From contig JAKRSH010000017.1 in NCBI GenBank assembly GCA_022402465.1, forward strand, positions 62,001 through 126,000: a stretch of 64,000 nt of DNA. Direction: 5' to 3'. Shown here piece after piece: positions 28,347 through 39,196 of this stretch (positions are counted from its first letter, which is position 1; each line of letters begins with the position of its first letter). The position numbers and the translations under genes were made by a program. A model generated the notes under the pieces. That model ran no database searches and had not been told where the DNA came from. It saw only the letters and a list, made by a program, of their open reading frames with translations. This DNA comes from Leptospiraceae bacterium (GTDB taxonomy: Bacteria; Spirochaetota; Leptospiria; Leptospirales; Leptospiraceae).

Positions 28347-30149
28347 TTATTTACCGCTTCTCTTTCTTTGAGATGGATCTAAGATTTTCTTTCTAAGTCT
28401 TAGACTTGCAGGAGTCACTTCTAGTAATTCATCATCATCCAAGAATTCAATTGATTGTTCCAAGGTTAATTTCTTATGAGGAACCAAACGAATCGCTTCA
28501 TCAGAACCGGACGCCCTTACGTTAGTCAATTTCTTCTCTCTAACTGGGTTAACTTCTAGATCGTTCTCTCTACTATGAATTCCAACAATCATTCCTGGAT
28601 AAACAGGAGTCTGAGGTGGAACAAAAAGTTCTCCTCTTTCTTGTGCTTTCCAAAGTGCATAAGCAGTTGTGTCGCCACCATCCATAGATATCAAGGCACC
28701 ATTTTTTCTTCCAGGAATGTCGCCTTTGTAGAGATCATACTGTGAGAAACGGCTAGACATAACTCCTTCGCCTCGAGTCTCCGAGATAAAAAATCCTCTA
28801 AAGCCTATGATTCCTCTGGTTGGTATATTGTATTCAACTCGAGTCATACCAGAAGCATGTGCATCCATAGCTGTCATTTCTCCCTTACGTCTGTTAAGTT
28901 CAGAAATCACAGCACCAGTATATGCATCTGGAAGATCCATTACTAAAGTTTCAAATGGTTCTAGCTTTTCACCATTTTCATTTCTTTTAATGATTACTTC
29001 AGGTTTGGAGACATTTAATTCAAAGCCTTCTCTTCTCATTGTTTCGATCAATACAGAAAGGTGAAGTTCTCCTCTACCTAAGACTTTGAATCTGTCTTTA
29101 TCTTCCGTTTCTTCTAATCGAAGGGCAACATTTGTCTCTAGTTCACGATCAAGTCTTTCTCTAAGATTACGAGTTGTAATGAACTTTCCTTCTTTACCAA
29201 CAAAGGGTGAATTATTCACCAAGAAATACATAGATACTGTGGGTTCTTCAACTTGTATAGCGGGAAGTGGTAGAGGCTTACCTAGATCACAAACAGTATC
29301 ACCGATGAATACATCTGGGATACCTGCAATCGCTACGATATCACCTGAGCCGAGTTCATCTTGTTCTACTCTCTGCAAACCTTGAAAACCAAATAGTTTT
29401 GTAATTTTATAATTTGCAGTTGTTCCATTGATTTTAGCAAGAGTTACATCTTGTCCCTTCTTTAATTTACCAGCGTAAATCTTTCCAATTGCAATTCTAC
29501 CAACATAATCATTGTAATCAAGTGAGGTGACTTGGAACTGGAGGGAATCTGAACTTTTATCAACAACTTTGGGAACATGTTTGAGAACCATATCCAAAAG
29601 TGGTTCTACATTTTGCCCTGGTACATCTTTCATGTCTAGTGTAGCCCAGCCTTGTTTTGCTGAAGCGTAGATGATTGGAAAATCCAATTGTTCATCACTT
29701 GCACCCAGGTCAGAAAATAAATCGAAGGATTTATCAACAGCAAAGCCCGGTCTTGCTCCTTCTCGGTCAACCTTGTTCACAACTACTATTGGCTTATGCC
29801 CGAGTTGAAGAGATTTCCCAAGTACAAATCGAGTCTGTGGCATTGGTCCATCAAAGGCATCTATCAAAAGAAGAGTACAATCTGTCATTGAAAGGACTCG
29901 TTCTACTTCTCCACCAAAGTCAGCGTGACCTGGAGTATCTACTACGTTGATTCTTGTTCCTTTGTAAAGAACGGAAGTATTTTTCGCAAGGATAGTAATT
30001 CCTTTTTCCTGTTCCAAATCATTGGAGTCCATAATTCTTTCTCGATCTTCTTTGGTTGTGACTGAACCAGTTTGCCTTAGAATGGCATCAAGAAGAGTTG
30101 TCTTGCCGTGGTCGACGTGTGCTATGATTGCTATATTTCGAATTTCCAT
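28347..30149 (-). CDS. typA: Ribosome-associated GTPase TypA/BipA
   Basis: About 600 residues. G1 is [11 protein letters not shown]2 region EKGITI, G3 [15 protein letters not shown]4 [10 protein letters not shown], and the EF-G-like C-terminal domains include [12 protein letters not shown], a TypA hallmark. ATG at 30149 is used: TAGG lies 7 bases before it, and the protein then starts [15 protein letters not shown] as in the family; the upstream in-frame GTG/ATG adds five unconserved residues. It assists 50S assembly and translation under stress. It is divergent from the rplU operon. Confidence 0.96.
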   Translation of the reverse strand: MEIRNIAIIAHVDHGKTTLLDAILRQTGSVTTKEDRERIMDSNDLEQEKGITILAKNTSVLYKGTRINVVDTPGHADFGGEVERVLSMTDCTLLLIDAFDGPMPQTRFVLGKSLQLGHKPIVVVNKVDREGARPGFAVDKSFDLFSDLGASDEQLDFPIIYASAKQGWATLDMKDVPGQNVEPLLDMVLKHVPKVVDKSSDSLQFQVTSLDYNDYVGRIAIGKIYAGKLKKGQDVTLAKINGTTANYKITKLFGFQGLQRVEQDELGSGDIVAIAGIPDVFIGDTVCDLGKPLPLPAIQVEEPTVSMYFLVNNSPFVGKEGKFITTRNLRERLDRELETNVALRLEETEDKDRFKVLGRGELHLSVLIETMRREGFELNVSKPEVIIKRNENGEKLEPFETLVMDLPDAYTGAVISELNRRKGEMTAMDAHASGMTRVEYNIPTRGIIGFRGFFISETRGEGVMSSRFSQYDLYKGDIPGRKNGALISMDGGDTTAYALWKAQERGELFVPPQTPVYPGMIVGIHSRENDLEVNPVREKKLTNVRASGSDEAIRLVPHKKLTLEQSIEFLDDDELLEVTPASLRLRKKILDPSQRKRSGK

Positions 30150-30263
30150 ACTGTAACCTACCATGAATTTCTACGCTATTTTCCTGTCTATGGGTATTTA
30201 CTATTGACTCAGAGAAGCTAGTTGAAACTCTGGATAAAAGTTTAGGAAATAAGGAATTCGGAT

Positions 30264-30575
30264 ATGTTTGCGATCATTTCTATCGGGAATAAACAATTCA
30301 AAGTTGAAAAAGACCAGGTGTTTCTTTCCGAGAAGTCTGGCAAGAATCCTGGCGAGCAATTTGATGCTAAGATTCTTCTAGTTGCCAATGATAACAAGGT
30401 GAACCTGGGTGCAAGTTCGTTATCTGCCGCGAAAGTAACAGTAAAAGTTCTTGAGAACCTCAGAGGAGATAAAATCCGTGGGTTCAAATACAAGAGGAGA
30501 AAGAACTACAAAAGAAGCTGGGGTCATAGACAATCTCTCCAAAAGCTTCAAGTAGTAAATATTGTTCCAGCTTGA
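30264..30575 (+). CDS. rplU: 50S ribosomal protein L21
   Basis: 103 residues, normal length. [14 protein letters not shown] at the start, then [17 protein letters not shown], the conserved basic rRNA-binding stretch. AAGGA lies about 8 bases before the ATG. It opens the run rplU-prp-rpmA-obg, and its stop overlaps the TTG start of prp as TTGA. Confidence 0.97.
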   Translation: MFAIISIGNKQFKVEKDQVFLSEKSGKNPGEQFDAKILLVANDNKVNLGASSLSAAKVTVKVLENLRGDKIRGFKYKRRKNYKRSWGHRQSLQKLQVVNIVPA

Positions 30576-30931
30576 TTCGATTAGTTATTTATAAGAATAA
30601 GGGATTGTATTCAGGTTTAGATTGTGAGGGTCACTCCTCCAAGCTAAGCGGAGTCAAGGGGAATAATGTTGTTTGTGCTGCAGTTTCAGCTGTTTTACAA
30701 ACTTTATTTCTCTATTTGAAAAGTGAAAAATGTATAGATGCGGTCAAGATTGCTGATGGAGTCCTTTTATTTCGTTTGATCGAGATAAGGAATCCTAAAT
30801 TAGCGATTTTAGTTGACCAAGCATTCAAAATGACTTTGGTAGGAATGGAAGCTATTTCCAAAGAAAACCAAAATGAGATCGAAATCATCCAAATGGATGA
30901 TTTTGCTTTAGAAAAAAGAGCAGTTTCGTAA
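30572..30931 (+). CDS. prp: Prp-family (YsxB) cysteine protease
   Basis: 119 residues. The family's catalytic residues are visible: CEGHSS supplies the His and [14 protein letters not shown] the Cys. In Firmicutes, Prp removes an N-terminal extension from ribosomal protein L27, and the gene lies between rplU and rpmA exactly as here. It starts with TTG at 30572, overlapping the L21 stop as TTGA; there is no ATG in frame before the catalytic His. The L27 encoded next has no extension, so another substrate or role must be considered. Confidence 0.85.
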   Translation: MIRLVIYKNKGLYSGLDCEGHSSKLSGVKGNNVVCAAVSAVLQTLFLYLKSEKCIDAVKIADGVLLFRLIEIRNPKLAILVDQAFKMTLVGMEAISKENQNEIEIIQMDDFALEKRAVS

Positions 30932-30952
30932 TTATTTTTTCAGGAGAACATC

Positions 30953-31219
30953 ATGGCACATAAGAAAGGTGGAGGATCATCCAAAAACGGTAGAGATTCG
31001 CAGTCGAAACGATTGGGAGTTAAAGTTTATGGAGGCCAAGCAGCTATAGCAGGGAATATTATTGTTCGTCAAAGAGGAACAGCAGTTAAACCCGGTAAAA
31101 ATGTTGGTGTAGGTAGAGACCACACTCTATTTGCTTTGGTAGATGGTATAGTTGCTTTTGAAAATGTTGATAAGAAAAGACAGCAAGTATCCGTTTACCC
31201 TGCAGTAGCAGCGTCCTAA
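30953..31219 (+). CDS. rpmA: 50S ribosomal protein L27
   Basis: 88 residues, full length. It starts [16 protein letters not shown], placing the peptidyl-transferase-centre tail directly after Met, with no Firmicutes-type cleavable leader (FFASKKG). [17 protein letters not shown] is diagnostic. AGGAGA lies just before the ATG. It lies between prp and obg. Confidence 0.97.
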   Translation: MAHKKGGGSSKNGRDSQSKRLGVKVYGGQAAIAGNIIVRQRGTAVKPGKNVGVGRDHTLFALVDGIVAFENVDKKRQQVSVYPAVAAS

Positions 31220-31238
31220 ATTCAAGTTCTAAGCCGCC

Positions 31239-32249
31239 CTGTCTAAATTTATTGATGAAGTTTCCATCATTGTAAAAGCGGGGCACGGTGGAGCTGGCTC
31301 TGTTCACTTCCGTCATGAAAAGTCTGCTGAGTTCGGTGGCCCAGATGGTGGGGACGGTGGACGTGGTGGAGATATAATTTTAAAAGCCAGCACTTCAATT
31401 CAAACCCTGGATCGTTTCCTTCCAGATAAAATATATAAAGCAAGTGTCGGTGAGCATGGCACTGGTCAAAAGCGCTTTGGTTCGGATGGGGAACATTTAA
31501 CCCTTCTTGTGCCTGTGGGAACCCAAGTTATTGATAAACAGACTATGGAGTTACTTTTTGACTTTGAAAATGAAGGCGAATTTATTATTGCCAAAGGAGG
31601 TAGAGGTGGGAAAGGAAATACCTTTTTTAAATCTGCAACCTTGCAGGCTCCTAAGTTTTCTCAGTCTGGCGAAGAAGGTGAAGAAAAAAATATCATTCTA
31701 AGCTTAAAATTATTAGCTGATATTGGGATAGTTGGATTACCCAATGCAGGTAAGTCCACTCTACTCTCTAAAATTACAGAAGCCCATCCTAAAATAGCGA
31801 ATTATGCATTCACCACACTTATCCCTAACTTAGGTGTTGTGATGAGAAATGAAGAATCTTTTCGATATACAATAGCAGATATTCCAGGTATTGTTGAAGG
31901 AGCCAGTCGTGGGCATGGTTTAGGATTATCTTTTCTGAAGCATATTGAGCGAGTTCGAGGGATTCTATTTCTCCTTGATGGTTCTAACTTAGAATTAGAA
32001 CAGAATCTATCTTTACTTAGAGTGGAAATGGAAGAATACAATACCAATCTAAAAGAACGTCCCTTTTTAATTGCTTTAAACAAAATTGATTTATGGGACA
32101 ATGAAGAGTCTTTCACCAAGGAAATTGTAGATAAATTTAAAGACCTAGGTGAGATTATTCCTATTTCGGCAGATCAAAATATTAATATTGATTTGTTATT
32201 AAATCGTATGGACGAAGTATTTTTTAAAGATAAAATTATTGGAAATTAA
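31239..32249 (+). CDS. obg: GTPase Obg with inferred CTG start
   Basis: About 336 residues. The glycine-rich Obg domain is intact: [34 protein letters not shown] and LVPVGTQ; the GTPase domain has [20 protein letters not shown] and NKIDLWD. The frame is closed by TAA at 31230-31232 and contains no ATG, GTG or TTG before the conserved N-terminus; the first GTG (31509) would delete most of the Obg domain. CTG at 31239 gives a product starting SKFIDEVSI, matching the family. No Shine-Dalgarno sequence is visible; coupling to the L27 stop, 19 bases upstream, may help. Obg takes part in 50S assembly. Confidence 0.88.
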   Translation: MSKFIDEVSIIVKAGHGGAGSVHFRHEKSAEFGGPDGGDGGRGGDIILKASTSIQTLDRFLPDKIYKASVGEHGTGQKRFGSDGEHLTLLVPVGTQVIDKQTMELLFDFENEGEFIIAKGGRGGKGNTFFKSATLQAPKFSQSGEEGEEKNIILSLKLLADIGIVGLPNAGKSTLLSKITEAHPKIANYAFTTLIPNLGVVMRNEESFRYTIADIPGIVEGASRGHGLGLSFLKHIERVRGILFLLDGSNLELEQNLSLLRVEMEEYNTNLKERPFLIALNKIDLWDNEESFTKEIVDKFKDLGEIIPISADQNINIDLLLNRMDEVFFKDKIIGN

Positions 32250-32288
32250 AGAAGAAGTTTGAAATCCTTGTAAATAAAGTTAATTACT

Positions 32289-33131
32289 ATGAATGCTGAA
32301 TGGTTTGATAAAATAAAAAGTGCCAATTTGATTGTGATCAAAGTTGGTTCAGCTAGAGTTTCTGGTTCTAGAGAATCTGTTAATGATTTTCTTTTTCATT
32401 TGGCTGGTGATATTCGTGAATTAAGAAATCAAGGCAAGAAAGTTATTTTGGTTTCCAGTGGAGCAATTGCACAAGGAAAAACTATTTATTCTCAGTCTTT
32501 TGGCGAGGAAATCGATCAGAAAAATAGCCTTTCCGATAAACAAGCATTAGCGGCAATGGGCCAGAATCAACTTATGAATTTGTACGAAAGTTTTTTTTCT
32601 AAAGTAAACATCCCTATAGCGCAAATTCTTTTTGGTAAGGGCGATATTCAGAAAGAAGGCTCTCATAAGAACTTAGAATCCACATTTCGGAAATTATTAG
32701 ATTGGAATGTATTACCTATTGTTAATGAAAATGATTCAATTTCTACAGAAGAATTGAATCTAGGAGATAATGATCTTCTTTCCGCACTTGTAGCGACTTT
32801 ATTGGATGCAGATTTACTGATGATACTCACGGGAGTTAATGGTTTTTTGAAGAATGGTGAACTTATAGAGTATCTTCCGACTGTAGCTGCTGAAGAATTT
32901 TTGCATGCAAGAGGACCTAGTGGACCTGGTACGGGTGGAATGAATACAAAATTAAAAGCAGGAAGCCTTTTGCTTCAATTTGGAATTCATACAGCAATTC
33001 TGAATGGAAATGAAAAACATTGTATTTCTAAATTTTTAAATGGAGAACTCAGAGGAACTTTGATAGGAAATCCTGAAATCATATCAAAGCAGAAAAAGGA
33101 AGAGAATTGGCTAGAGAGGTTCTACGCATGA
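32289..33131 (+). CDS. proB: Glutamate 5-kinase (ProB)
   Basis: 280 residues, the amino-acid-kinase domain only, without the C-terminal PUA domain of E. coli Pro[13 protein letters not shown] starts the kinase, [10 protein letters not shown] and [10 protein letters not shown] follow; NENDSIST and [11 protein letters not shown] bind glutamate and [16 protein letters not shown] is the ATP-lysine region. First step of proline synthesis from glutamate. Its TGA overlaps the start of proA as ATGA, so the pathway enzymes are co-translated. Confidence 0.95.
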   Translation: MNAEWFDKIKSANLIVIKVGSARVSGSRESVNDFLFHLAGDIRELRNQGKKVILVSSGAIAQGKTIYSQSFGEEIDQKNSLSDKQALAAMGQNQLMNLYESFFSKVNIPIAQILFGKGDIQKEGSHKNLESTFRKLLDWNVLPIVNENDSISTEELNLGDNDLLSALVATLLDADLLMILTGVNGFLKNGELIEYLPTVAAEEFLHARGPSGPGTGGMNTKLKAGSLLLQFGIHTAILNGNEKHCISKFLNGELRGTLIGNPEIISKQKKEENWLERFYA

Positions 33132-34378
33132 ATTGGAAAGATTACTGCATGGATATAGCTAAGAGAGCTTACATATCGAAACGATTGATCAAGAATTTAT
33201 CATCAAACACCAAGAATAAAATACTTTTAGAACTTGCAGATGAAATTATTAAACAAAAAGATTCCATCATTTCTGAAAATGCAAAGGATTTGGAAGAAGG
33301 TAAAAAGACAAATCTTAGCTCTAGTTTTATGGATCGATTACTTCTCAACGACAAACGAATTGAGGGTATGGCAAAATCCATTCGAGACATTGTAAGCTTA
33401 CCAGATCCTATAGGTGAAGTTACAAGAGGAGTAACCTTAAGCAATGGATTAGAATTAATTACCAAAAAAGTTCCGATAGGAGTTCTTATGGTAATTTATG
33501 AGTCTAGACCGAATGTTACCTTAGATGTTTCCACCTTGTGTTTTAAGTCTGGTAACGCTTGTATCTTGCGTGGAGGTAAGGAAGCCATTCATTCCAATAA
33601 GATTCTTGCATCTATTTTTAAAGAAATTTTACTTAAAAATCATTTGCCGCAAGATGCCGTAGTTTTCGTAGATGAAACAGATCGCGAAGTAATGTCGGAG
33701 TTATTACAATTAGATCAATATATTGATATAGTAGTACCAAGAGGAGGTGAAGGTTTAATTAAAACAGTATCCTCACAAGCTAGAATGCCCGTTGTTAAGC
33801 ATGATAAAGGTGTCGTAAATTTATTCGTTGATGAGTCAGCTGATTTAGAAAATACTTTAAACATAGTGTTGAACTCCAAGGTTCAGAGGCCCTCTGTCTG
33901 CAATGCTTTAGAAAATTTACTGATTCATGCTAAATATCCTTATAAAGAAAATTTATTAATGGAATTAGAGAAGAATCTAGTAGAACTTTTCTTAGATCCT
34001 GTTTTGTTGAAATTACATCCTAAGGCAAAGGAAGCTACAGAAGAATTGTATGCCATGGAATTTACTGACCTTAGACTTTGCTGCGCTCAGGTAGAAAATA
34101 TCGATGAGGCTATTGAATTTATCAATCGATATACCTCCGGACATACGGAGTGTATTTTAACAAACAATTTAGATAACATAGATAAATTTAAATCAGAAAT
34201 AGATTCTGCTGGAATATTTGTAAATTGCTCTACCCGATTTCATGATGGCGGAGAATTTGGATTAGGTGCTGAAGTTGGTATTTCTACAGGAAAACTTCAT
34301 GTGAGAGGACCTATGGGTCTTGAGCACTTAACAACAACTACATCTTATCTTATGGGAAAAGGTCATGTCCGAACCTAA
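33128..34378 (+). CDS. proA: Gamma-glutamyl phosphate reductase (ProA)
   Basis: About 416 residues, full length. [18 protein letters not shown], the NADP/aldehyde-dehydrogenase-like core, [10 protein letters not shown] and the catalytic-Cys region [14 protein letters not shown] are visible, and [17 protein letters not shown] is diagnostic. ATG at 33128 is chosen because it overlaps the proB stop exactly (ATGA) and GAGAGG lies about 8 bases before it; the frame also extends 7 codons upstream to a TTG. It overlaps the next gene by 14 bases. Confidence 0.95.
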   Translation: MNWKDYCMDIAKRAYISKRLIKNLSSNTKNKILLELADEIIKQKDSIISENAKDLEEGKKTNLSSSFMDRLLLNDKRIEGMAKSIRDIVSLPDPIGEVTRGVTLSNGLELITKKVPIGVLMVIYESRPNVTLDVSTLCFKSGNACILRGGKEAIHSNKILASIFKEILLKNHLPQDAVVFVDETDREVMSELLQLDQYIDIVVPRGGEGLIKTVSSQARMPVVKHDKGVVNLFVDESADLENTLNIVLNSKVQRPSVCNALENLLIHAKYPYKENLLMELEKNLVELFLDPVLLKLHPKAKEATEELYAMEFTDLRLCCAQVENIDEAIEFINRYTSGHTECILTNNLDNIDKFKSEIDSAGIFVNCSTRFHDGGEFGLGAEVGISTGKLHVRGPMGLEHLTTTTSYLMGKGHVRT

Positions 34379-35537
34379 GAGGATAGCATTATATGGTGGT
34401 AGTTTTGATCCCCCACATATGGGCCATCGTAAATTAGTACAGAATTTACTTAGGAATTTTCCAGATTTACAAAAGATTTGTATTCTACCGAATAGAATCT
34501 CTCCATTTAAAAGACAAAAGTATTTTTTACCTATTGAAAGTTTCAATTTATGTAAATTGAATTTTGAAGATCTTGATCCTTTAAAAATAGAAGTATTGGA
34601 TAACGAAATTCTCAAAGAATCTATTAGCTACACCTATGAATCTATCTTAGAAGTTAAATCAAAGTATGTTGGATACGAACTTGATTTAATAATAGGTGAT
34701 GATCAAGTTGCTGATCTTATCAAATGGAAAAATATTGAAATCATCCTTAAAGAAGTTTCTCGCTTCATTGTATACCGACGAAAATACGCACCTTTTCGCC
34801 CTATTCCACTGCCGAATCAATTGCTTTCGCAAAAATTTCTAATTCAAGAAAATGAATTATGGAAGGAATCTTCTTCAGATTGGAGAGCTTACCCTAGTAA
34901 TAAAGATTTATATCCTAAAGTCTTAGATGAAATACTCAGTATCATACAAAATAAATACCCTCTCGAAATTTTTGAACAATGGCGGAAGGTGATTCAAAAA
35001 GAACTAACCGAAACTAGATTCAATCATAGTATTAGAGTTTCAAATCTTGCAGAAGAATTATCAATTTCCTATGGATATTTATTTCCTCAAAAAGCAAAGA
35101 TTGCAGGCTTGGTTCATGATATAACTAAACAGAAGACTGTAGATTTTCATTTAGAAAAATTCAATCGCTACGGATTTGATGGATTCAAATCTATACCTAA
35201 AGAAGCCTACCATGCCTTTTCAGGTAAATTTTACCTTTCTGAATTGGGTATGGAAGATTCTGAAATATTAAATTCCATAGCAAATCATACATTAGGTAAC
35301 CCACAATTAACTGCATTAGATGGAATTGTGTACATATCAGATTTTTTAGGTTCTGATTATTTTTATGATCATCCTAGTTTTGATGACAGTTTTTCCTTGG
35401 CTAAAAAAAGTCTAGCATACGGAATGAATTTGAAAGCGAAAAATACTATACAAGATTTAATTGCAAAGAACAAGTCAATACATGAGAATACATTGCAAAT
35501 TTATAATAAAACAAATAAATTATTAGAAGAAGTATAA
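34365..35537 (+). CDS. nadD: NadD-YqeK fusion: nicotinate nucleotide adenylyltransferase + HD phosphohydrolase
   Basis: 390 residues, twice a normal NadD. Residues 1-185 are Nad[18 protein letters not shown] with the nucleotidyltransferase HxGH motif, LPNRISPFK, and [13 protein letters not shown]. Residues about 205-390 are an HD domain of the YqeK type (Ap4A hydrolase in Firmicutes): [18 protein letters not shown] with the metal-binding HD, YHAFSG and NHTLGN. In Bacillus these are two adjacent genes followed by rsfS; here they are one frame, with no internal stop. NadD makes NaAD for NAD; YqeK clears Ap4A. It overlaps proA and is followed without a gap by an LCP-like gene. Confidence 0.9.
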   Translation: MSEPKRIALYGGSFDPPHMGHRKLVQNLLRNFPDLQKICILPNRISPFKRQKYFLPIESFNLCKLNFEDLDPLKIEVLDNEILKESISYTYESILEVKSKYVGYELDLIIGDDQVADLIKWKNIEIILKEVSRFIVYRRKYAPFRPIPLPNQLLSQKFLIQENELWKESSSDWRAYPSNKDLYPKVLDEILSIIQNKYPLEIFEQWRKVIQKELTETRFNHSIRVSNLAEELSISYGYLFPQKAKIAGLVHDITKQKTVDFHLEKFNRYGFDGFKSIPKEAYHAFSGKFYLSELGMEDSEILNSIANHTLGNPQLTALDGIVYISDFLGSDYFYDHPSFDDSFSLAKKSLAYGMNLKAKNTIQDLIAKNKSIHENTLQIYNKTNKLLEEV

Positions 35538-36677
35538 ATGAAAAAAAATAAAACCCAGAAATTACTCTTAATTATAGCCTTGGTTACAGTTTTGCTTTCA
35601 GGCATTTTATATTTATCACGTAATTTTGGATCTTTGAAATTAGATAAAGATATTGGAAATTTCAAAAAGGTAACCTTTCTTCTGCATGCGACAAGTGATA
35701 AGGATAATTATTTTTTTAGTGTCTTAATTTCTCTTTATCCCAAGGAAAAAAAGTGTGCCTTATTTTTTATCAATCCACTTTCTAGTTTTGAGGGAGATGA
35801 TGAAACACTTGAACAACTAGGAAGTTCTGCACCAAGTAGATTGGAAGCTGAACTAAACCGTATACTTGGATTTAATCCAAATTTTATAATCACAATTAAT
35901 GAAACAAATTTTAAGAAAATAATTAATTTTGTAGGTGGTTTACCATTTTATTTTGAGCCCAAAACCTTTACTCCATCCAATTCCTTTAATCGTCCAGAAA
36001 GTGGCTATTATAATTTGGATGGCAAGGATGCTTATGATCTTTTTACCTCACTGAATTCGAATAAGGCTCTTGATTATGTTGCTAGATTAGAAAAACAAGA
36101 AAGTGCAATTTTATCATTTTATAATAAGGTGTTTTTATATAAGGATGAAATTAAAAAACCTTGGTTTGCATTTTTATATTCTATCATTCAAACAAACATG
36201 GAAGAAAGCGAATGGTTGAGTTTAATAGACTTTCTTCTCGCCGAAGAGATTTATTTTGGAGTTTCCGAACTTCCAGGCGAACTAATCGGAATTGAGAAAA
36301 CTGATAAGTCTATGCTCAAAATCAAGAAAGATACTGTTAAAATTGCTTATAATAAATTTGAAGCCGATATACTATCAGAATTTTTCTCTGATACAGAAAG
36401 ATCCAGAATTGAAGTATTAAATGGTACAAGTATAAACGGTTTAGCAAAAAAAGCTAAGTCTTTGTTAGCTGAAAATCGCATCAAGGTTTTGTCAGTAGAA
36501 AATGCATGGTCCAGTAGTATAAAGGAATCAATTGTACTTGATCGTTCGGGCAATTCTAAAGTATCATTTAAAATTTCTAATACCTTAAATAATATGCCTA
36601 GATTTTTTATAATAAGAAAGGAACTTGGTTTGGACTCAACTGTCGTCCTAGGAGAGGATTTTGATAAAGCAAAATAA
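35538..36677 (+). CDS. LytR-CpsA-Psr-like protein with LytR C-terminal domain
   Basis: 379 residues. An N-terminal membrane helix (LLLIIALVTVLLSGILYL) precedes an extracytoplasmic domain (about 45-250) with LCP-like landmarks EAELNRILGFNPNFIITINE and FKKIINFVGGLPFYF. The C-terminal part (about 275-375) is a LytR_C-type domain starting RIEVLNGTSINGLAKKAKSLL. The LCP active-site arginines are not obvious: active enzymes have RSDT and IPRDT where this protein has DKDNYF and INPLS, so phosphotransferase activity is doubtful. It abuts the NadD-YqeK stop and overlaps rsfS by 17 bases. Confidence 0.78.
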   Translation: MKKNKTQKLLLIIALVTVLLSGILYLSRNFGSLKLDKDIGNFKKVTFLLHATSDKDNYFFSVLISLYPKEKKCALFFINPLSSFEGDDETLEQLGSSAPSRLEAELNRILGFNPNFIITINETNFKKIINFVGGLPFYFEPKTFTPSNSFNRPESGYYNLDGKDAYDLFTSLNSNKALDYVARLEKQESAILSFYNKVFLYKDEIKKPWFAFLYSIIQTNMEESEWLSLIDFLLAEEIYFGVSELPGELIGIEKTDKSMLKIKKDTVKIAYNKFEADILSEFFSDTERSRIEVLNGTSINGLAKKAKSLLAENRIKVLSVENAWSSSIKESIVLDRSGNSKVSFKISNTLNNMPRFFIIRKELGLDSTVVLGEDFDKAK

Positions 36678-37053
36678 CAATGAAGTGGTTTCAATATTAA
36701 AAGAAATTCGATCCATTCTTTTAGATAAAAAGTGCGAAGATATTAGTTTCTTAGATCTACAAGATGTTAACTCTTATTTGACATATTTTGTAATTGCAAC
36801 TGCAAAAACAAACACCCAAGCAAGATCAACTGCTCGCGAAATTGATAAGTATATGAAACCACTTAGAAAAAGTAAGGGTATTCAGACTAGGTCTGTTACA
36901 GGTAATTCTGTAGCAAAAGATGATTCTGGATGGCTACTTTTAGATTATGGTGATATACTTGTACATGTAATGGAAGCTGATGTTCGATCATATTACAATC
37001 TTGAAAGACTCTGGGGTGATGCAAAAACAATGGAATTAGATTCTATTTCTTAA
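36661..37053 (+). CDS. rsfS: Ribosome silencing factor RsfS
   Basis: 130 residues. The DUF143/RsfS pattern is clear: [44 protein letters not shown] and [11 protein letters not shown]. RsfS binds L14 and blocks subunit joining in starvation. Start is TTG 36661 with AGGAG 6 bases upstream, inside the end of the LCP-like gene; no ATG is available. Its 3' end overlaps the convergent YyaL-type gene by 18 bases. Confidence 0.93.
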   Translation: MIKQNNNEVVSILKEIRSILLDKKCEDISFLDLQDVNSYLTYFVIATAKTNTQARSTAREIDKYMKPLRKSKGIQTRSVTGNSVAKDDSGWLLLDYGDILVHVMEADVRSYYNLERLWGDAKTMELDSIS

Positions 37054-39093
37054 GTCTTCAATAGTATTTACGGGAAGTTGACAGATTCGATTTTTACAGA
37101 AATAAATTTCTAACTTTTCTCTAGGCTTCCTTCCTTCCAGAATAGGAATCAATTCTTTAGAACCTACATAAAGCTTGTTAGTATTGAATACAAAATGGAT
37201 TCCAGGAAGAAAATTCTGGTAGATTAAATTCTTAATACTTTGTCTTTCTTCTTGGGATGATGATTCAATATTCACAACCCATTCTTCGCTAGTTTCTTTA
37301 TATTCTAATAAAGATTTTAACATATGAGGGAAGCTTATACCTTGGTTGCTAAGCTCTTTATGGAAGTGAGAGAAAATTCCTTCGACCGCAGCTGATAGTT
37401 TGTCAGTCATTTGACCAATACCAATCAAACTTAGGAAGAATCTTGCAGTAGCACTATTCCCAGAGGGTTCAACTCCATCATATCCATCGATAGATCGTCT
37501 GATTAAATCTTTTTGTCCAAATTCTGTTTCGTAAAAAGGTCCAAATTCAGAAGAAAATTTTTCTATTATAGTTTTGGCAAGATCGATAGCAATTGAAATA
37601 TAGTTCGGATTTTGACTAACTTGAAAAAGTTTCATAGCGGACAAGCCGTATTCTGCATAATCAGTGAGTGTTCCCTTGTATTTTTTTTCTTTTTCTCTGT
37701 AACGTCGAAATATATTCTTTCCTTCAGTTAGATTTTCTCTTAAAAACAAAAACGTTTTCTCTGCCAATTCTATAAGTCTTTGATCAGAAAATGCAGAACC
37801 AGCGCTTGCTAGAGCCTGGATATACAAACAATTCCAAGACATGAGAATTTTATCATCTCTTAAGGGTCTAATCCTTTGATTTCGAACTTGTAATAATTTT
37901 TCTTTAGCAGAATGTAATTTATTGAGAAATGATTTTCCACCTAAAGCTTCAATAATTTTATCACGATCCTCTTGTATAGTTTCATGAAAAATCGTGTTAT
38001 GTTCAAAGTTACCTCTTTCAGTTATATTCCAAAATTTCGCAAGATCCTCTAAATCCCCTCCAAGGATAGCTTGTAATTCTTTGTAATTCCAAACGTAGAA
38101 TTTACCTTCTACCCCCTCGCTGTCAGCATCTTCTGCGCATGAAATACCACCCTCTTCTGTTCTTAAATCTCTTTCAATGTAATCTGTTATATCAAGAGCT
38201 ACTTCTTTATAAAATGGTTTATGAGTTAGTTGCCATGCTTCCACATTTGCTTGTAAGAATAAAGCATTGTCGTATAGCATCTTTTCGAAATGAGGAACCA
38301 ACCATTCGTGGTCAGTAGAATATCGACACAATCCACCACCTAACTGATCATAGATCCCGCCTCTTTTCATGGCTACTAGTGTTTGTTCTGCCATTTCAAG
38401 GGCTTTTGAATTTTGCGTCCATTTGTAGTAAGCTAGTAAAAAAGAAATACCCATACTGGGTGGAAATTTATTTTGGTTATTCGTTTTAAATCCGAAATAT
38501 TCAGTATCAAAATAATTCTCAAATAACTTAAAGCAGGAATGAAATGCATCATTAGTAGGAAGAGTTGAATCTCTTTGTGAACTTAAATCCATTTCTACAA
38601 GATATTTGCTTAATTCGTCGGCAGCTTTTAGCATTTCATCTTTTCTTTGTGTCCAAAAACCAATAACAGTTTGAAGAACTTCTTTAAAGCTTTTCATACC
38701 GTATCTTCTTTCGGGCGGAAAATAAGTTCCTCCAGTCAGAGGTTTTAATTCAGGAGTGAGAAATAAGTTCAATGGCCAGCCACCTTGTTGGTTCATAGCG
38801 TGGATAGCATCCATATAGATTTTGTCCACATCTGGCCTTTCTTCTCGATCCACTTTGATACAAACAAAATTTTCATTTAAAACCTTTGCTGTGGATACAT
38901 CTTCAAAGGATTCCTTTTCCATAACATGACACCAATGGCAGGTTGCATAACCAATAGAAAGAAAGATCAATTTATCTTCCTTGATCGCTTTTGCAAAGGC
39001 TTCTTCAGACCAAGAATACCAATCAACGGGATTATGTGCATGTTGTAATAAATAAGGACTCTTCTCTTGGATCAATCTGTTGGAAAAAGACAT
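37036..39093 (-). CDS. YyaL/SSP411-type thioredoxin-domain protein (DUF255)
   Basis: 685 residues, full length. The N-terminus [24 protein letters not shown] is diagnostic; the thioredoxin-like active site is ATCHWCHVM (CxxC); [14 protein letters not shown] and [11 protein letters not shown] follow. The C-terminal two-thirds resembles a six-hairpin glycosidase fold, with [26 protein letters not shown]. Its physiological role is not established in bacteria; links to spore or sperm biology in other groups do not transfer. It is monocistronic, minus strand, divergent from the TolC-like gene. Confidence 0.93.
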   Translation of the reverse strand: MSFSNRLIQEKSPYLLQHAHNPVDWYSWSEEAFAKAIKEDKLIFLSIGYATCHWCHVMEKESFEDVSTAKVLNENFVCIKVDREERPDVDKIYMDAIHAMNQQGGWPLNLFLTPELKPLTGGTYFPPERRYGMKSFKEVLQTVIGFWTQRKDEMLKAADELSKYLVEMDLSSQRDSTLPTNDAFHSCFKLFENYFDTEYFGFKTNNQNKFPPSMGISFLLAYYKWTQNSKALEMAEQTLVAMKRGGIYDQLGGGLCRYSTDHEWLVPHFEKMLYDNALFLQANVEAWQLTHKPFYKEVALDITDYIERDLRTEEGGISCAEDADSEGVEGKFYVWNYKELQAILGGDLEDLAKFWNITERGNFEHNTIFHETIQEDRDKIIEALGGKSFLNKLHSAKEKLLQVRNQRIRPLRDDKILMSWNCLYIQALASAGSAFSDQRLIELAEKTFLFLRENLTEGKNIFRRYREKEKKYKGTLTDYAEYGLSAMKLFQVSQNPNYISIAIDLAKTIIEKFSSEFGPFYETEFGQKDLIRRSIDGYDGVEPSGNSATARFFLSLIGIGQMTDKLSAAVEGIFSHFHKELSNQGISFPHMLKSLLEYKETSEEWVVNIESSSQEERQSIKNLIYQNFLPGIHFVFNTNKLYVGSKELIPILEGRKPREKLEIYFCKNRICQLPVNTIEDLRNRI

Positions 39094-39196
39094 ACCTATT
39101 AGACCTTAGTCGCATAGTTTCAATGAACAAAAATTCATTTTATCTTGAATTCCCATCTCAGTCTTTGAATCTGACAAATAGAGATTATAGAAATCA

